64,000 nt of DNA from Impatiens glandulifera (taxonomy: Eukaryota > Streptophyta > Magnoliopsida > Ericales > Balsaminaceae). Positions 48,274 through 60,637 of this stretch are shown here, one piece after another; position 1 is the first letter of the stretch, and every line of letters starts with the position of its first letter. The notes beneath the pieces are model-generated. The model ran no database searches, was not told where the DNA came from, and was given only the letters and a program-made list of their open reading frames with translations. A program made the translations under genes and the position numbers. The stretch lies in the NCBI RefSeq assembly GCF_907164915.1, contig NC_061867.1, forward strand, positions 461,001 through 525,000, in the 5' to 3' direction.

Positions 48274-48938
48274 GTTCTTGTTTGATTTCTGTTATTTAAT
48301 AAAAACTACTAGACTCTTTCGGATTTTGTTGAATAATTTAAATAACTCAATAAAAATTTAAACATCATTTTCAGTCCCACTAACTCATCAAAACACAGTA
48401 TTCATATCCTAAAATACTAAAATAATAAGTATTTAAAATTATTAATTTTGATTTTATTTATATATAATAATACAATTTACCTATTTTTACTTAAAATGTT
48501 ATTTATTGCATGTATTTTGAGGTTTTCTTTAAATGTAATGTATGTAACCTTTCCAAATAAATGGATAAGCATCAACTAAAATTAACAATTGCATTGATCA
48601 ATTAACAATTATAATCATTCTCAATCTATTTATTTTAAATATATATATAAACTTATTTTTTAGATGTATACCAAAAAAAATATAGTATACTTATTAGCAC
48701 ACAGTTTTATTTGGAGATGGAGTGGACATGGTTTGATATATAAACATACATTTAATATATAAATAAAATAAAATTAATAATTTTAAATAATGATTATTTT
48801 AGTATTTTAAGATATGAATAGTATGATTTGATGAATTAGAGACTGAAAATAATGTTTAAGTTTTTTTTCAGTTAATTAAATTACTAAAAACCGAAAGAAG
48901 GCTAGTTTTTATTAAATAACAGAAACCAAACAACACCC
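48274..48938. mobile_element. Second MITE-like inverted-repeat element
   Basis: Inverted ends GTTCTTGTTTGATTTCTGTT and GGGTGTTGTTTGGTTTCTGT with further pairing inward (TTATTTAATAAAAACTA). It abuts the first MITE, sharing its TAA; the right flank is TTA. Confidence 0.65.
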
Positions 48939-50171
48939 TTAGCTTTTGCATAAATGAAGTAGGTTGAAGGATTGAGCTATGGTGCAGGGCTAGCTATAGG
49001 CGTCTAGTCTCCTTCACTCTCTTTAAAAAAGAGCTTTTTTTAATGCATAGATTTGAAGTTTACTTGAATTATTTAAAAACAAAATAAAATTTGAATAATA
49101 AAATTACATAAAATATTAATAGGAGCGAAAAGGGAAGGAATGGAGAAAAAGAATGATATATCAATAATATCACTAGTTACAAAACAAAAAAACAAATAAA
49201 AAAAAAAAAGAAGTTGAAGAGAAGGATAAAAGAGAAATTTTATTATTTTTCGTCCAATAAATTGAACCGTCATTTCCTTTATAAATCTTTCTCTCAATCA
49301 TTTCTCAATATTAATATTTACTGTAACTTTTATAATAATTTAGCTTTTTTTCAAATAAATCAAACTCCTTTGAAGTTTTAAAACATAATAGTACAGACAA
49401 AAGCAACATTTAATATATATAAAAAATGAATAAAAATAACGAATGATTGTATCGAAGTTAACTAAGTAGTGTAGAAAATAAATTGCAGACGCAACAAGCG
49501 GCAGGCAAAGTTCATATCATCACTTTATTTATATACTTTTTTTACTGGTCTGTTTTCCAAAATTTAATGATGAAGATTATTATATTTTGACTTTCATTTA
49601 CTTACTAAATTAGAATTTATTTTATTTCATTTTTCATTATGGACTTGTTCGGTTATATTTTTTATTTTTTTAAATTAAGAGAGTAAAATTAAATAATGGA
49701 AGATGGTTTTAAAAAGATAATGATTATTTTTAGTAAAAATACTTAAAAGATATTAATATATAAAAATAAAATAAAAAATAATAATTTTAAATATATAATA
49801 TTTAAATATTTTGGTTAATGAAACAAATAATGTAATTGATTAGAAATAATTAATTAAAAAATAATTTTTATAAAGATTAAAATAAAATCCTTTACATAAT
49901 ATGAGATTTTTATCATTTTTCAGAATCTTGTTCACTTTTATTATGAGTTAGAAAATAAAACGAAAGTGAATTTGAAAAGGATTGAAACAGTGATAATATT
50001 TTGATAAAAGAGTAATGGGATAACTTTGGGAGATGAGAAAATAGAGAGGGTCCCACCTAACTGCCATAATCTTTAATAAATATAATTAATTGATTATATT
50101 TATTAATATTCTTGTTAGGCATGTAACAGTTGAGTCACGACGAAACATTATTTACTGACTCAGATCAGTGC

Positions 50172-50811
50172 TCCAGGCAATTATATTATTTTTAACATTA
50201 TTATTTTTATTATTATATTTAAGGCCTCGTTTGATTTGGCGTTAATAAACCGTTTATGGGTGGCGTCTGCGTAATAAGTTGTTGCGTAATAAGTTTACGC
50301 AAAAAATTTAAACTCAATTTTCTCTCTACCTCCCTCCTCAACTTTTATGATTATAATCTCAGTATTTTTCTCTCTTATCGTTTTTAAATATTTTTTATTT
50401 ATTCTCTTTTGTATATTTCATTATTTTCTAATTATTCTATTATTTTTTTCATATATTTAATATTTTTATAATTATTTTATTTATTAATTTTCATTTATTT
50501 CATATATTTATAATATTTTTATATATTTATATAAAATTATTATAATAAAAAAAATATATTTTTATTTATAATATATATATCTTACCCTTGTTTCTAAGGG
50601 AGCTTCTTAGATAGGACTTAAGAGGATGTTTTGATATGTGGTTTCTAATGTTGTAATGTAATGTATTATATTATATCTTGTTGTATTGGACAATTTGATT
50701 TTTGGGCAATAATTTAATTTTAAGTTGTATTATATTATTTTATCTTTCTTTAATTATTTCACTATGATTAATCTCATATAGTAATATTCAGAAAAATATT
50801 TCACTATTACT
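50172..50811. other. AT-rich spacer
   Basis: No gene. GGCCTCGTTTGATTTGGCG at about 50223 looks like the left end of a Tourist-type MITE, but no matching right end was found. Confidence 0.45.
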
Positions 50812-52752
50812 ATTTAACATATTTTCACGTTTTGGCATGTTTAACACGTTTTTCACGTTTTTCATGTTATTCACACACTTTTCACGTTTTACACACGTTT
50901 TTCACATGTTTTCACGTTTTTCCACACATTTTAACTTATTTTTACGTTTTTCACACGTTTTCACACGTTTTTTTTTTATGTTTTTGTCACATTTAACACA
51001 TTTTTAACATTTTAAATATGTTTAACATTTTTTCACACGTTTTGATAGGTTTAAAACGTGTTAAACATGTCAAAAACGTAAAAACGTGTTAAACATATCA
51101 AAAATGTGTTAAATGTGCCAAATAAGTGAAAAACTTGTTAAACGTGCCAAAACGTGTTAAAAACGTTAAATGTGTTAAAAATGTGTCAAATGTGTCAAAA
51201 ACGTAAAAAACATGTGAAACGTGTCAACAACATGTTAAATATGTTTAATGTGTTAAAAACGTTTTAAATGTGTTAAAAACATGAAAACGTGTCAAAAATG
51301 TGTGAAACGTTCCAAACATGTGAAAAACTTGTTAAACGTGTCAAAAATGAGGTAAACGTGTCAAAAATGTAAAAAATGTGTTAAATGTGTAAAAAACATG
51401 AAAACGTGTTAAACATATCAAAAACGTATTAAATGTGTAAAAACGTGAAAACGTGTCAAAAATGTTTTAAATATGTGAAAAACTTGTTAAACATGCCAAA
51501 ACGTGCAAAATGTGCCAAAATATAAAAATATGAAAACGTGTCAAAAACGTGTTAAACATTCCAAACATGTGACAAACTTGTTAAACGTGTCAAAATATGA
51601 AAAACGTGTTAAACGTGTCAAAATGTGGTAAACGTGTCAAAAACGTATACAAATGTGTTAAATGTGTCAAAAACGTGAAAACGTGTTAAACGTGTCAAAA
51701 ACGTAAAAAAAAACATGTTAAATGTGTCAAAAACGTGAAAACGTGTTAAACGTATCAAAAACATGTTAAATATGTGAAAAACTTGTTAAACGTGTCAAAA
51801 TGTGCAAAATGTGCCAAAATGTAAAAAAAACGTGTCAAAAACGTGTTAAACGTGTCAAGGACGTGTTAAACGTGTCAAGGACGTGTTAAACGTGTCAAGG
51901 ACGTGTTAAACGTGTCAAAGACGTGAAAAACGTGTTAAATGTGTAAAAACGTATTAAACATGTCAAAAACATGTTAAACGTGCCCAAAACGTGTTAAACG
52001 TGTTAAAAACGTGAAAATCATGTTAAACGTGTCAAAAACGTGTTAAACGTGTCAAAAACGTGTTAAACGTGTCAAGAACGTGAAAACGTGTTAAACGTGT
52101 CAAAACATGTTAAACGTGCCAAAAACGTGTTAAACGTGCCAAAATATAAAACTATGTTAAACGTGTCAAAAACATGTTAAATGTGTCAAAAACGTGAAAA
52201 CATGTTAAACATGTCGAAAACATGTTAAATATGTAAAAAACTTGTTAAACGTGTCAAAACGTGCAAATTGTGTCGTAATGTAAAAAACGTGTTAAACGTG
52301 TTAAAAATATAAAAATTATGTTAAACGTGTCAAAAACGTGTTAAACGTGTCAAGGACGTGAAAAACGTGTTAAATGTGTCAAAAAAATGTTAAACGTGTC
52401 AAGGACGTGAAAAACGTGTTAAATGTGTCAAAAACGTGTTAAACGTGTCAAAAATGTGTTAAACGTGTTAAACGTGCCAAATACGTGTTAAACATGTCAA
52501 AAACGTGCTAAAAACGTGAAAATCATGTTAAACGTGTCAAACGTGTTAAATGTGTCAAAAATGTATTAAACGATGTCAAAAACGTGTTAAACGTGCCAAA
52601 AACGTGTTAAACGTGCCAAAATATTAAAATATGTTAAACGCGTAAAAAACGTGTTAAAAACGTGTTAAACGTGTTTAATGTGTGAAAAACGTGTTAAACG
52701 TGTTTAATGTGTGAAAAACGTGTTAAATATGTCAAAAACATGAAAAATTTAT
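50812..52752. repeat. Truncated second copy of the inverted AACGTG satellite
   Basis: Corresponds to about 24547-26580 of the first copy with the same centre (GTTTTGATAGGTTTAAAACG) and the same order of variants, plus local gains and losses. Both Harbinger-like ends are missing; the right side passes directly into the sequence shared with 26893. Confidence 0.88.
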
Positions 52753-52764
52753 TCCGACCTAAAC

Positions 52765-53736
52765 ATCAAATAAATATATAATAATAAGTAATATTAGACT
52801 CAAGTAGAATTTTGTATTTAATTGGTAATTTGATCCAAAATTCAATGTTTAAAGATTTGTTTTATCGAAACTATTTTTATTTTCACATAGATGTTTTCAA
52901 TTTATATAATTTTAGATAAGCTTAAAAAATAAAAAAATAATTTTAAATAAAATGAGTGGATAAAAATAAATTTTATCATATTTTTTAATAATTAGATAAC
53001 AAAATATTGAATTAAATTATAGAGTCATTTTTAACGTAATTTTTTTTTTAATTTTTATATTATTATTCGTACAAATATTAATTGGAATAAGATTGTTAAT
53101 TTTTAATTGATTTAAGTGTTTAATTTGAACACTATTTTTTTTTTATGAGAATAACACAATAAGTCATTGCATATATATATATATAGTTCATATTTAATAT
53201 AATGTTTTCAATGTGACTCATATCTAAAAACTATTCATAGTAAGTATAAAATTGTACTTTTCCCCAAAAAATAAATAAATATAAAATGGTATTGAATTAA
53301 GATTGAAAGTATAAGGTTATGATATGATAAAATTGAATATTTTTTAACGCTTTAAATCATGTTTGATCCAAAAATTTAATATTCATGAACAATCTTTATA
53401 AATTTTTTTTGAAGGACTGTGTGTTAGAATTTTGTTAAGAGTGCTCCTTATTTAAGGTGGATTCTCTTTTTAAAATATTAATTGTAAAATTAGTCATGAT
53501 TTTATCTGTTTCCTTCCAAAAATCACAAATCAAACCAATTTCATTTTATGTAAAACCTTATTTAACATATTGGTTGAAGATTTGTTTAGTTCAGTAGTTA
53601 AATAAAAAAAATAAAATAATTGATTTGAATTTTTATGACTGTTTAAAAAATGACTAATCTAAGCTGTTTTCATAACAATAACATGCATTCTTTTACTCTT
53701 ATTGGAAGCATATGCATATCGATACTCATCAATGGT
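52765..53736. repeat. Duplicated AT-rich flank
   Basis: 52765-53125 matches 26893-27245. 53110-53736 matches 14450-15215, the spacer of the PIP neighbourhood. No gene. Confidence 0.75.
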
Positions 53737-53745
53737 CCAATAAAA

Positions 53746-54010
53746 GGGAAATTGGATGAAATGTCCTTCATAATAGCCCTAATTCTAAAAAAAGCCCACG
53801 CTTGTTAAACCTTTTCGCCCTGTGAAATGTCATTTTTGCCCCCGATAACACATTCAACGCTGATGTACGAACATTGTAAATGCGAGAATTGTAATGCTCG
53901 CACATCATCATACGAGCATTACAGATGCGAGAATCATGTAATTCTCGCACATATCATACGAGCATTACATGATTCTCGCACATCTGTAATGCTCGCACTT
54001 AAGCGTATAT
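53746..54010 (+). repeat. MULE left terminal inverted repeat
   Basis: Contains GAGCATTACAGATGCGAGAA and its complement several times, giving smaller palindromes inside the TIR. Matches the reverse complement of 60350-60637 with substitutions and small indels. Confidence 0.9.
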
Positions 54011-54248
54011 AAATTTTAATTTTGACCCTCATTTTGAGAAACTTCATCCGTCCGTCCTGTTTCAACCTGCATCAGTTCTACTCATCATCGCACGTCCGTC
54101 CCGTTTCAACCTGCATCAGTTCTACTCATTATCGTCTCGTCGTTCCATTATTCAGGTCAGTTTAGGGTTGTGTATTGTTCTTATTATTTCTGTCCTTTAT
54201 GTTTAATAACTCTAATGTGTGTTTATATTGATGGATAATAACTCCAAT
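54011..54248 (+). other. Leader-like sequence inside the MULE
   Basis: A 48-bp unit (CGTCCGTCCCGTTTCAACCT...) is present twice (54047-54140), followed by TTATTCAG|GTCAGTTTAGGG, which looks like a plant 5' UTR with an intron donor. Probably transcribed leader just inside the TIR. Confidence 0.45.
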
Positions 54249-54806
54249 GGTGCGATCAATGCTTGCTTGATTCCCACAGAAAAGATTGAGCAGCCTAAGA
54301 AGGGATTGAAAGTTACACTTACTGGAAAAGTTTATGAGGTTCAGTAATAGACTTTTTATAATTATTATGTTATTAGCATCTTTATTTTGTTGCCTGAAAT
54401 TGGATGTCTATCTTAGGTCCCTTTTAGGCCATCTCCAACCTAAATACATATTCTCAACCCAAAATGCAGTAAACATCCCATCAAACAGTAATTTATCTCC
54501 AACTCAAAAACTCAAACTCAAACTCAAAAGAATATTCTCAGAATATTCTCAGAATATTCTTTTTATAATAATTTTTAATTTTTCAATATTATCTATATAT
54601 TTATCTAAAATTACAAATTGAACCCATAACTTTACAACAACTTATTAATTACTTTTAAATTCTAATTATAAACCAATTATTTATACAACTGCATAAAACA
54701 AATTAAACATTATTAAATAAACACAAATTACATTTCACAAACAAAAAAAATACAATAAAACAAACCTTATTAAAACATACTTTCCACACATAAAATAGAC
54801 GATTTA

Positions 54807-54900
54807 TCAATTCTCGGAATTAGTGTATTTCTCCCACAAATGATCAATTAATGCATTGCGAAGTTTTATGTGAGATTCTTTATTTCTTATATTTACATAC
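54807..54900 (-). pseudogene. Harbinger transposase C-terminal remnant
   Basis: The minus strand reads RNKESHIKLRNALIDHLWEK then YTNSEN-stop, matching the end of plant Harbinger transposases (H..L..DL.EHLW). Confidence 0.7.
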
Positions 54901-55022
54901 CGAGATATGAAATCTTAAAATCGAGTGTTTTCATTTATCACCATTTCTATTGTGAGTATCAAGGCATTACTTGATTTAATTTTCAATAGTATTCTTCTAA
55001 TAAGTTAGTAATTTATTATTTG

Positions 55023-55634
55023 AACTCGACAGATGCTCAAATCTAAAATATTATTCATAAAAGATTCAAAGTACAAAGAAGGTTGGAAGTTTGATCACGT
55101 GTGGACATCGTTAAAAATTTCGAAAAATTTAAAGATTTTTCAACAAGTAGCAGAAGAAATCAATCTTGTTATCCCTCTTCCGAGTCCGACAATCCAACTC
55201 CTGAAAACGTCGGGAAAGCATCCCCTGGTATTTCTTCATTTCCTCTAAACTTAGAGAATTCAGAAAGACCAATCGGGGTGAAAAAAGCAAAACTGAAAAG
55301 AAAAATGATGATAATACATCATCGATCATAAACAATCTGCAAAAAAACAAACAAAGAATTTCTTGAAGAAATTAAAAAGTCAAATGAACAAATTCAATAC
55401 CAATTGAATAAGAACTATGCACTAAAAGAGATTAAGGAAGAAAACAAAATTTTATTGCAAGATTCGAGTTCCATAAAAGATCCAAATGTTCGAGCATTTA
55501 TTAAAGTTGAATAAGCACGTATTTTACAAAAAAGAGTTGAAGATCAAGGCCAACCAAATCCATCCACAATGGGCACATTTTCAGAATATTTCAATGATCT
55601 TGGAGGAAGTGGTGCAAATTTACCATATTATTAA
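55023..55634 (+). pseudogene. Harbinger ORF1 (Myb/SANT-like) C-terminal remnant
   Basis: Pieces in shifting frames: KEGWKFDHVWTSLK, then NSERPIGVKKAKLKRK, then YALKEIKEENKILL and EYFNDLGGSGANLPYY-stop at about 55634. GWKF.H.W..LK and RP.G.KKAK are the hallmarks of the ORF1 partner protein of plant PIF/Harbinger elements. At least two frameshifts. Confidence 0.75.
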
Positions 55635-58013
55635 TTATATTTTTATTATCCATCTTGTATTTTATATGTAATCGGAATATCTTTTTCAATTTATTAGTTA
55701 TGTAATGGATTGTTGTATTTTTTCGGTTTTTCTACGTGTTTTATTTTATTAAAATTGTTTTTATTATTTATTATTTTTTTATCAATATTATTTATTATTA
55801 TAAATTTACAATACTTAAAAAAAATATAAAATATAATATAAACAAATTTAAATATAAATTAATCATATAAACAAATTAAAATTATCATGAATTAAACATA
55901 TAAATAAATTAAAATATAAATAAACTATATAAATAAATAAAATATGTAAACAAAATAAAATATAAAGAAGTTATGTAAATTAATTAAAAACAAACTAAAA
56001 GGACTGAAATGAAAATTTTGAAAACTTTTGAGTATGTGACTAATGTCCCTGCAAATTTGGGTTTGGAGGAGAGAGAATTTACAAAAAAAACTTAAAATGC
56101 AGTTGAGTTTGCAGATGGGTTGAAGGGCTAAGAGCATCTCCAATAGTGCTGCAAACGCATACCCAAAATGAGTTTTCTCCTCCAACCGAACTGCAAAACC
56201 AAACCCATAATGAGATTTCTCATTTTCCCTCTTCAAAAAACCCAAATATGCGTTGCTACTATTCACAAACGCATATATTTTTTTTTTGCATTTTAGCCCT
56301 TTAACTTTTACTTAATTAATTTTATATATTAAACTTACTTATATAATTTATTTATATTTTAATTTATTTATATTTTAATTTGTTTATATGTTTTATTTAT
56401 TTATATGTTTTATTTATTTATATTTTATTTTTATCTTATATTTTATATTAAGTTTATTTATATAATTATTAATTTAATTTATATAATATTTTTTATATAA
56501 CATAAATTTATAATATAATTAAAAAAAATTATAATAATATTAAAAAAAATATTTTAATATATATATATATATATTATATATATTATTTTAATAAATTTTT
56601 ATAATTAATTTATATTTAAGTTTAAAATATTTGGATGATATTATAATATTGTGGTGTAATTTATAAGTTTGTAAAAGATATGAGTGGTATTAAAAAGTTA
56701 TAAAAGTTGATGTAAGAAAGAATATTATAAGAATATTCTTTTGGGTTTGAGAATGGGTTTTTCGGTTGGAGTAGGATTACTGTTTGATGTGACATTTACA
56801 CCAAAATGAGTTTGAAAATGAGTTTTTCGGTTGGAGGTGGTTTAAGACCTATTATAGAGATGAGTTTGCAGGTGGGTTGGAGATGATCTTAATCAAGCAA
56901 AAGAGGCTGCTAGATTTACACAACTGTGAAACAAAATAATTAATGGGTTCAAAGATGAAGATCTCATAAATAATAAGTAACTGAAAATTGAGCTTGGTAT
57001 CCTCTTTTTCCATTTTGACTTCTAATTTTGTTCTATTTTGTTTTGTTTGTTTCTAGTGAATTGAACTTGTTGCTTGTTCCACACTCGGCTAATCGTGATT
57101 TAGATCTCATCCTATGGCCACCCTTTTTACTTGCTAGCAAGGTTTGATGTATATATGTTGTTAATCTTTTATTTTCCTGATATGAGAGAAAGGATATCTA
57201 TTTTATTCTTTTTGTAGCTTCCTATAGCATTGGACATGACTAAAGATAGTGATAATGCAAGAGATAACCAACTGACAAAAAGATTGAATCAAGACAATTA
57301 TATGCTCTTAGCTGTTCAAGAGTGTTATGCTTAATGCAAAAGTATCTTGAATTCTTTAGTTTTGGGGTAACCTAAAAAATTGTAAGTTGAATGCTACTTG
57401 ATAATGTAGTTGAATAAACAATTCTTTTATAATTTTGCTGGATATAATATAATAGTTTTCTTTTACCCAAAAGATATTTCCATTTGAAAGAACCTCTCAC
57501 ATCAATGCCATACATTAGGCAGGCTAGGGATAGTGAAGTTAGCTTTTGTAGCTTACAACTTTTTTAGGACATTGAACTCTTTCTTCATCCTAGAAATGTC
57601 TGAAACTGAAACTAGATTATTTGTGGTGAAATCACTATCAGGTTTTAGCAGTTATCATTGTTAGCAACCTTTGGATCTTGGTCTCATGTTCATTGTTAGG
57701 GATACCCAGCAAATATTACTTGATTAATAGTTAGTGGCTATCTGTGTCTTTTGTAGTGTCCTCACTCCATACTTCACAGAGGATGTTCTTTTCTCCGTTG
57801 ATCATTTGGAAGAACCAAATGAAGACGTGTTCCAATACTATTCTACTTACAGAAGATTTTTCCTGGTTGGTTGTCTTCTATTACATATTGTGTTACTTTC
57901 TTATTTCTCTGGATTCTAACCTCTACTTTTAATGTGCTCCTGATATGCAGACGAATGGACAAATTTTCTTGAACGGGTTCAATGTAGTACTGAAGATGAA
58001 TTGAAATTCACAG

Positions 58014-59275
58014 CTGACTTTTCCTGGTCTGTTTATGTTGCTTGTGCTAACCCCTTGTGTGGACCTAACATTATGGTTACTCAAGGGTTTAAACCTACTG
58101 GTTCTTCATGAAGAGCTTGGTGGCGATCCTTCAAAGATCTCCTTTCTGTCACGAGTTAGACATGAGACATTAGGCCAGAGGAAGACTCAATCTGAACCTA
58201 ACATTGTGGTTTTGATGGTATGAGCAGGTGTTATTATATTTTGTATAAAGATAATATATTGGGGGCTATCTTTAGCATGTGAAAGAAACATAGAGGAGCA
58301 AAATCATGAGAGGAAGTTGAAGAAAGTGTGTGGAGATATTTAAATGAATATAAAACTCCCAGTAATTGATAAATAGTCTTTTTTCCCCTTTTTCTCATGT
58401 ATTATTTATTTTGTTTGTGGAGCGCCCTGGATTGTTGTTGCTTGGTGCTTTCATGACTGCACAGTAGGTAAGAGAAGAGAAGAATCTTAAACGATAGAAG
58501 CATCCAACATTTTCAATGACATGATATTTTTGTAACTGATTGCAGACTCTGAGAACTAAACACATTGAAGGGACATTGAAGGGACATGTTGTGTATGTGG
58601 TGAAGTTGAAGGGGCTCGATCTTGACAACATACAACACCATTTCAACGTGTGAGGAAATTGAATGGGGATGAGCTCAAAAGAAGAATATATTTATATTAT
58701 GTATTTGATTTAGAGAAATGAACAAACCCCTTTGGCAAATGGAATGAATCTATATACTTTGTTTTCAAATAATTTATTATGTATTTTTTACTCATCATTG
58801 TTCATAGTAATTCTAGTCAAAATAGTTTAAACTTATAGGTTACACTAATTAGTTTATTTGAATAAATATTAGTCATTTAATTTAAAAAATGTTAATTATA
58901 GCAACCCAAACCACCATATTTATAATATTTAAAAGTGAATCTGATCAGTCAACACTTTTATATAAAATCTAAATGTATATAATATCTAAAGGCTTGTATA
59001 TAATATCTAAAGGCTTGAAGCATTAACCATTGTTTGCATTATTTAATGTAGTGCATTAATTAATGAAATATTGATATGAAAAATCCATCAATCCATGTCA
59101 TGAGGTAACAAAATACAACAATCCATCAATTTACAACATGAGTTTGATTGAGTGGATACCCATAACTAACTATCAAACACACCACAATCAAACCTTGTAT
59201 ACAAACAAACAAACACTTTTTATAGGACAACATAATGATAATACTCATAATACATGTACAGTACATATATTCGCT
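58014..59275. other. MULE interior, unresolved
   Basis: Probably further captured gene and intron sequence: 58080-58220 and 58548-58650 have near-coding composition (for example IEGTLKGHVVYVVKLKGLDL on the plus strand) but I do not recognise the family. The rest is AT-rich. Confidence 0.35.
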
Positions 59276-59648
59276 TCACCTTCCAAAAACTGCATTTTCT
59301 TTCTTCCCTTGATAATGCGATGATGGGTTCATTTCATAAATCAATTTCTGCGCCAATTCTGCAAGATTGTTCAATGAAATATGAAAATGTGAGAGAAGTG
59401 CCACCAATACATTACGTTAATTTGTCATAAACCATTTAAATATGTTAAAACATTTAAGAGCAAGCAATAGCACACCTTCTCCATATAGCTGTTCAAATCG
59501 AGTGACTATATGTTTTTCATAAGTGTACTTCTTCCGTGCGCACACATGGTTATGAATGCGGCTAAACAACATTTCCCTTTGAATATCGGTACAGGTATCT
59601 AGTAGCTTCTAGATAACATAATTTGCGAATTGGTATTTCATCATTACC
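59276..59648 (-). pseudogene. Captured Pumilio (APUM) C-terminal exons
   Basis: Exon 59648-59476 reads MMKYQFANYVI, stop (CAG to TAG), [20 protein letters not shown], then [24 protein letters not shown]. After a GT-AG intron the terminal exon 59358-59276 reads ELAQKLIYEMNPSSHYQGKK and ends at TGA (59276-59278). QFANYVVQKxLD and KxTYGKHIVxRxEQL are the last two repeats of the Pumilio RNA-binding domain. One nonsense mutation; the rest of the protein is absent. Confidence 0.87.
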
Positions 59649-60100
59649 TTAGACACACAAACAAAGAGAAAATACAAAAAAAAAAACAAAGAGTTCAATC
59701 AAAGAAAATAAGATCAACTAAGTGCATAGGAAACAAAAGTTCAATCAGCCGCCGTGATTGTTCAAAAATGTTTAGAAAATTGGTTCTCAGATAGGAAATT
59801 TGAAGAGAAAAAAATAAAGAGATAGAGATGGTATCAGAAATTAATGAATCAAGAATGCCGCTGCTGCTAAAAGGTGTTATCTTGCGAGAGCACTTGTGAA
59901 TATATAACCTGCGGAGAGGCAGAATCAATGGAATGCAGCTCTTGCTCCGAATCTGATGTGTTTTTTTGAACAAAATACAAAATTTAATCTAGCTATAAAC
60001 TATCTTAGTAGGATACATATTAGTATGATACATACTGATAAACAATCTTTGATCAGATGCATGGTAACGGAAAAGGAAGAGGAAAAAATGTATAACTTAC
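59649..60100. other. MULE interior between Pumilio and eS6 pieces
   Basis: AT-rich with a more GC-balanced stretch at 59850-59960. I recognise nothing in it; the breakpoint between the two captured genes must lie here. Confidence 0.4.
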
Positions 60101-60272
60101 AGCTTCTGGTCATCATCAATTTCCAGTTTCTTCTGGCATCCAGTCGTCGAATCTGCAATGTTGAACTGAAACAGAAATAAAATCAGAATGAGAGAGCAAC
60201 CAGAGAAAACCGAATCTGGTAAAATTGATAGAAGAACGCCGTAAGGATTAGTTCGTCTGATCGGACCTTCAT
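60101..60272 (-). pseudogene. Captured ribosomal protein eS6 5' end
   Basis: The start codon lies at 60272: ATG AAG then GT donor (exon 1 ends at 60267). Exon 2 is 60165-60101, reading FNIADSTTGCQKKLEIDDDQ KL before GTAAGT. Plant eS6 begins MKFN(V/I)ANPTTGCQKKLEIDDDQKL. Only the first about 24 codons and the leader next to the right TIR were captured; Asn-Pro has become Asp-Ser. The MULE thus carries a housekeeping-gene start region close to its own end. Confidence 0.9.
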
Positions 60273-60349
60273 CTTCGATGCCTATTTGCTTGCTGCTTAT
60301 TTAGTGCCTTCCGAAAATACAATGCTTTCATTACGGTTTTCTCAAATAT

Positions 60350-60637
60350 CATCTATTTATACTCTGATGTGCGAGCATTACAGATGTACGAGAATAGTGT
60401 AATGCTCGTATGATGATGTGCGAACATTACAGATGCGAGAATCGTGTAATGCTCGTATGATGATGTGAGAGCATTACATAATTCTCGCATATGTAATGTT
60501 CGCACATCAGTGATAAATATGTTATCGGGGGCATGATCAACATTTCACAAGACGAAAATACCCTTTTTGCAAGGTTTATCAAGCGTGGACCTTTTTTAGA
60601 ATTAGGCCTATTATGAGGGCCATTTTATCAAATTTCT
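60350..60637 (-). repeat. MULE right terminal inverted repeat
   Basis: Mate of 53746-54010. Confidence 0.9.

Larger units (their letters stand above)
47466..50171. mobile_element. Fold-back element with long imperfect terminal inverted repeats
   Basis: Left end GCACTGAGCTGACTCAGTAA; right end read inward GCACTGATCTGAGTCAGTAA. Similarity continues inward for several hundred bases: ATAATAAAAAGTGAACAAG; CTTCATCATTAAATTTTG; AAGTGATGATGTGAACTTTG; CCCTGCACCAT; TATGCAAAAGCTAAG. The right arm carries an extra AT-rich insert near 49640-49900. Two MITEs occupy the centre. No flanking duplication or coding sequence recognised; class (MULE-like or FARE-like) is unresolved. Confidence 0.7.
54427..56888. 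mobile_element. PIF/Harbinger deletion derivative nested in the MULE
   Basis: Ends GGCCATCTCCAACC and, read inward from the right, GATCATCTCCAACC, flanked by TTA (54424-54426 and 56889-56891). Carries remnants of both Harbinger genes in convergent order. Removing it restores callose synthase sequence on both sides. A further GAGCATCTCCAATAG end at about 56131 suggests a second, related element nested in its right half. Confidence 0.82.
54249..58013 (+). pseudogene. Captured callose synthase (GSL) gene fragment
   Basis: Six exon pieces in native order: 54249-54347 (INACLIPTEKIEQPKKGLKV), 56891-56976 (NQAKEAARFTQL...NGFKDEDLIN), 57057-57141 (LNLLLVPHSANRDLDLILWP), 57218-57335 (LPIALDMTKDSD...NYMLLAVQECYA), 57757-57865 (VLTPYFTEDVLFSVDHLEEP) and 57951-58013 (DEWTNFLERVQCSTEDEL). 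Intron edges are GT-AG. These are the region before the catalytic core of plant callose synthases. Lesions: TGG to TGA after FTQL, a lost G in the NEDG(V) codon, a stop after ECYA, and a Harbinger element inside the second junction. Not functional. Confidence 0.9.
53746..60637. mobile_element. Pack-MULE carrying pieces of three host genes
   Basis: Long terminal inverted repeats (left 53746-54010, right 60350-60637) beginning GGGAAATTGGATGAAATG and, read inward from the right, AGAAATTTGATAAAATGG. Flanked by the perfect 9-bp duplication CCAATAAAA (53737-53745 and 60638-60646), the Mutator-type length. The paralogous PIP flank near 15209 has the uninterrupted site GTTCCAATAGAAATAATCG. No MURA transposase is visible. 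The interior holds exons of callose synthase (plus strand), a Pumilio protein and ribosomal protein eS6 (minus strand). Confidence 0.92.

Noticed and set aside
50223..50300. Possible left end of a Tourist MITE (GGCCTCGTTTGATTTGG)
   Set aside because: No inverted partner or TAA duplication found in the following kilobase.
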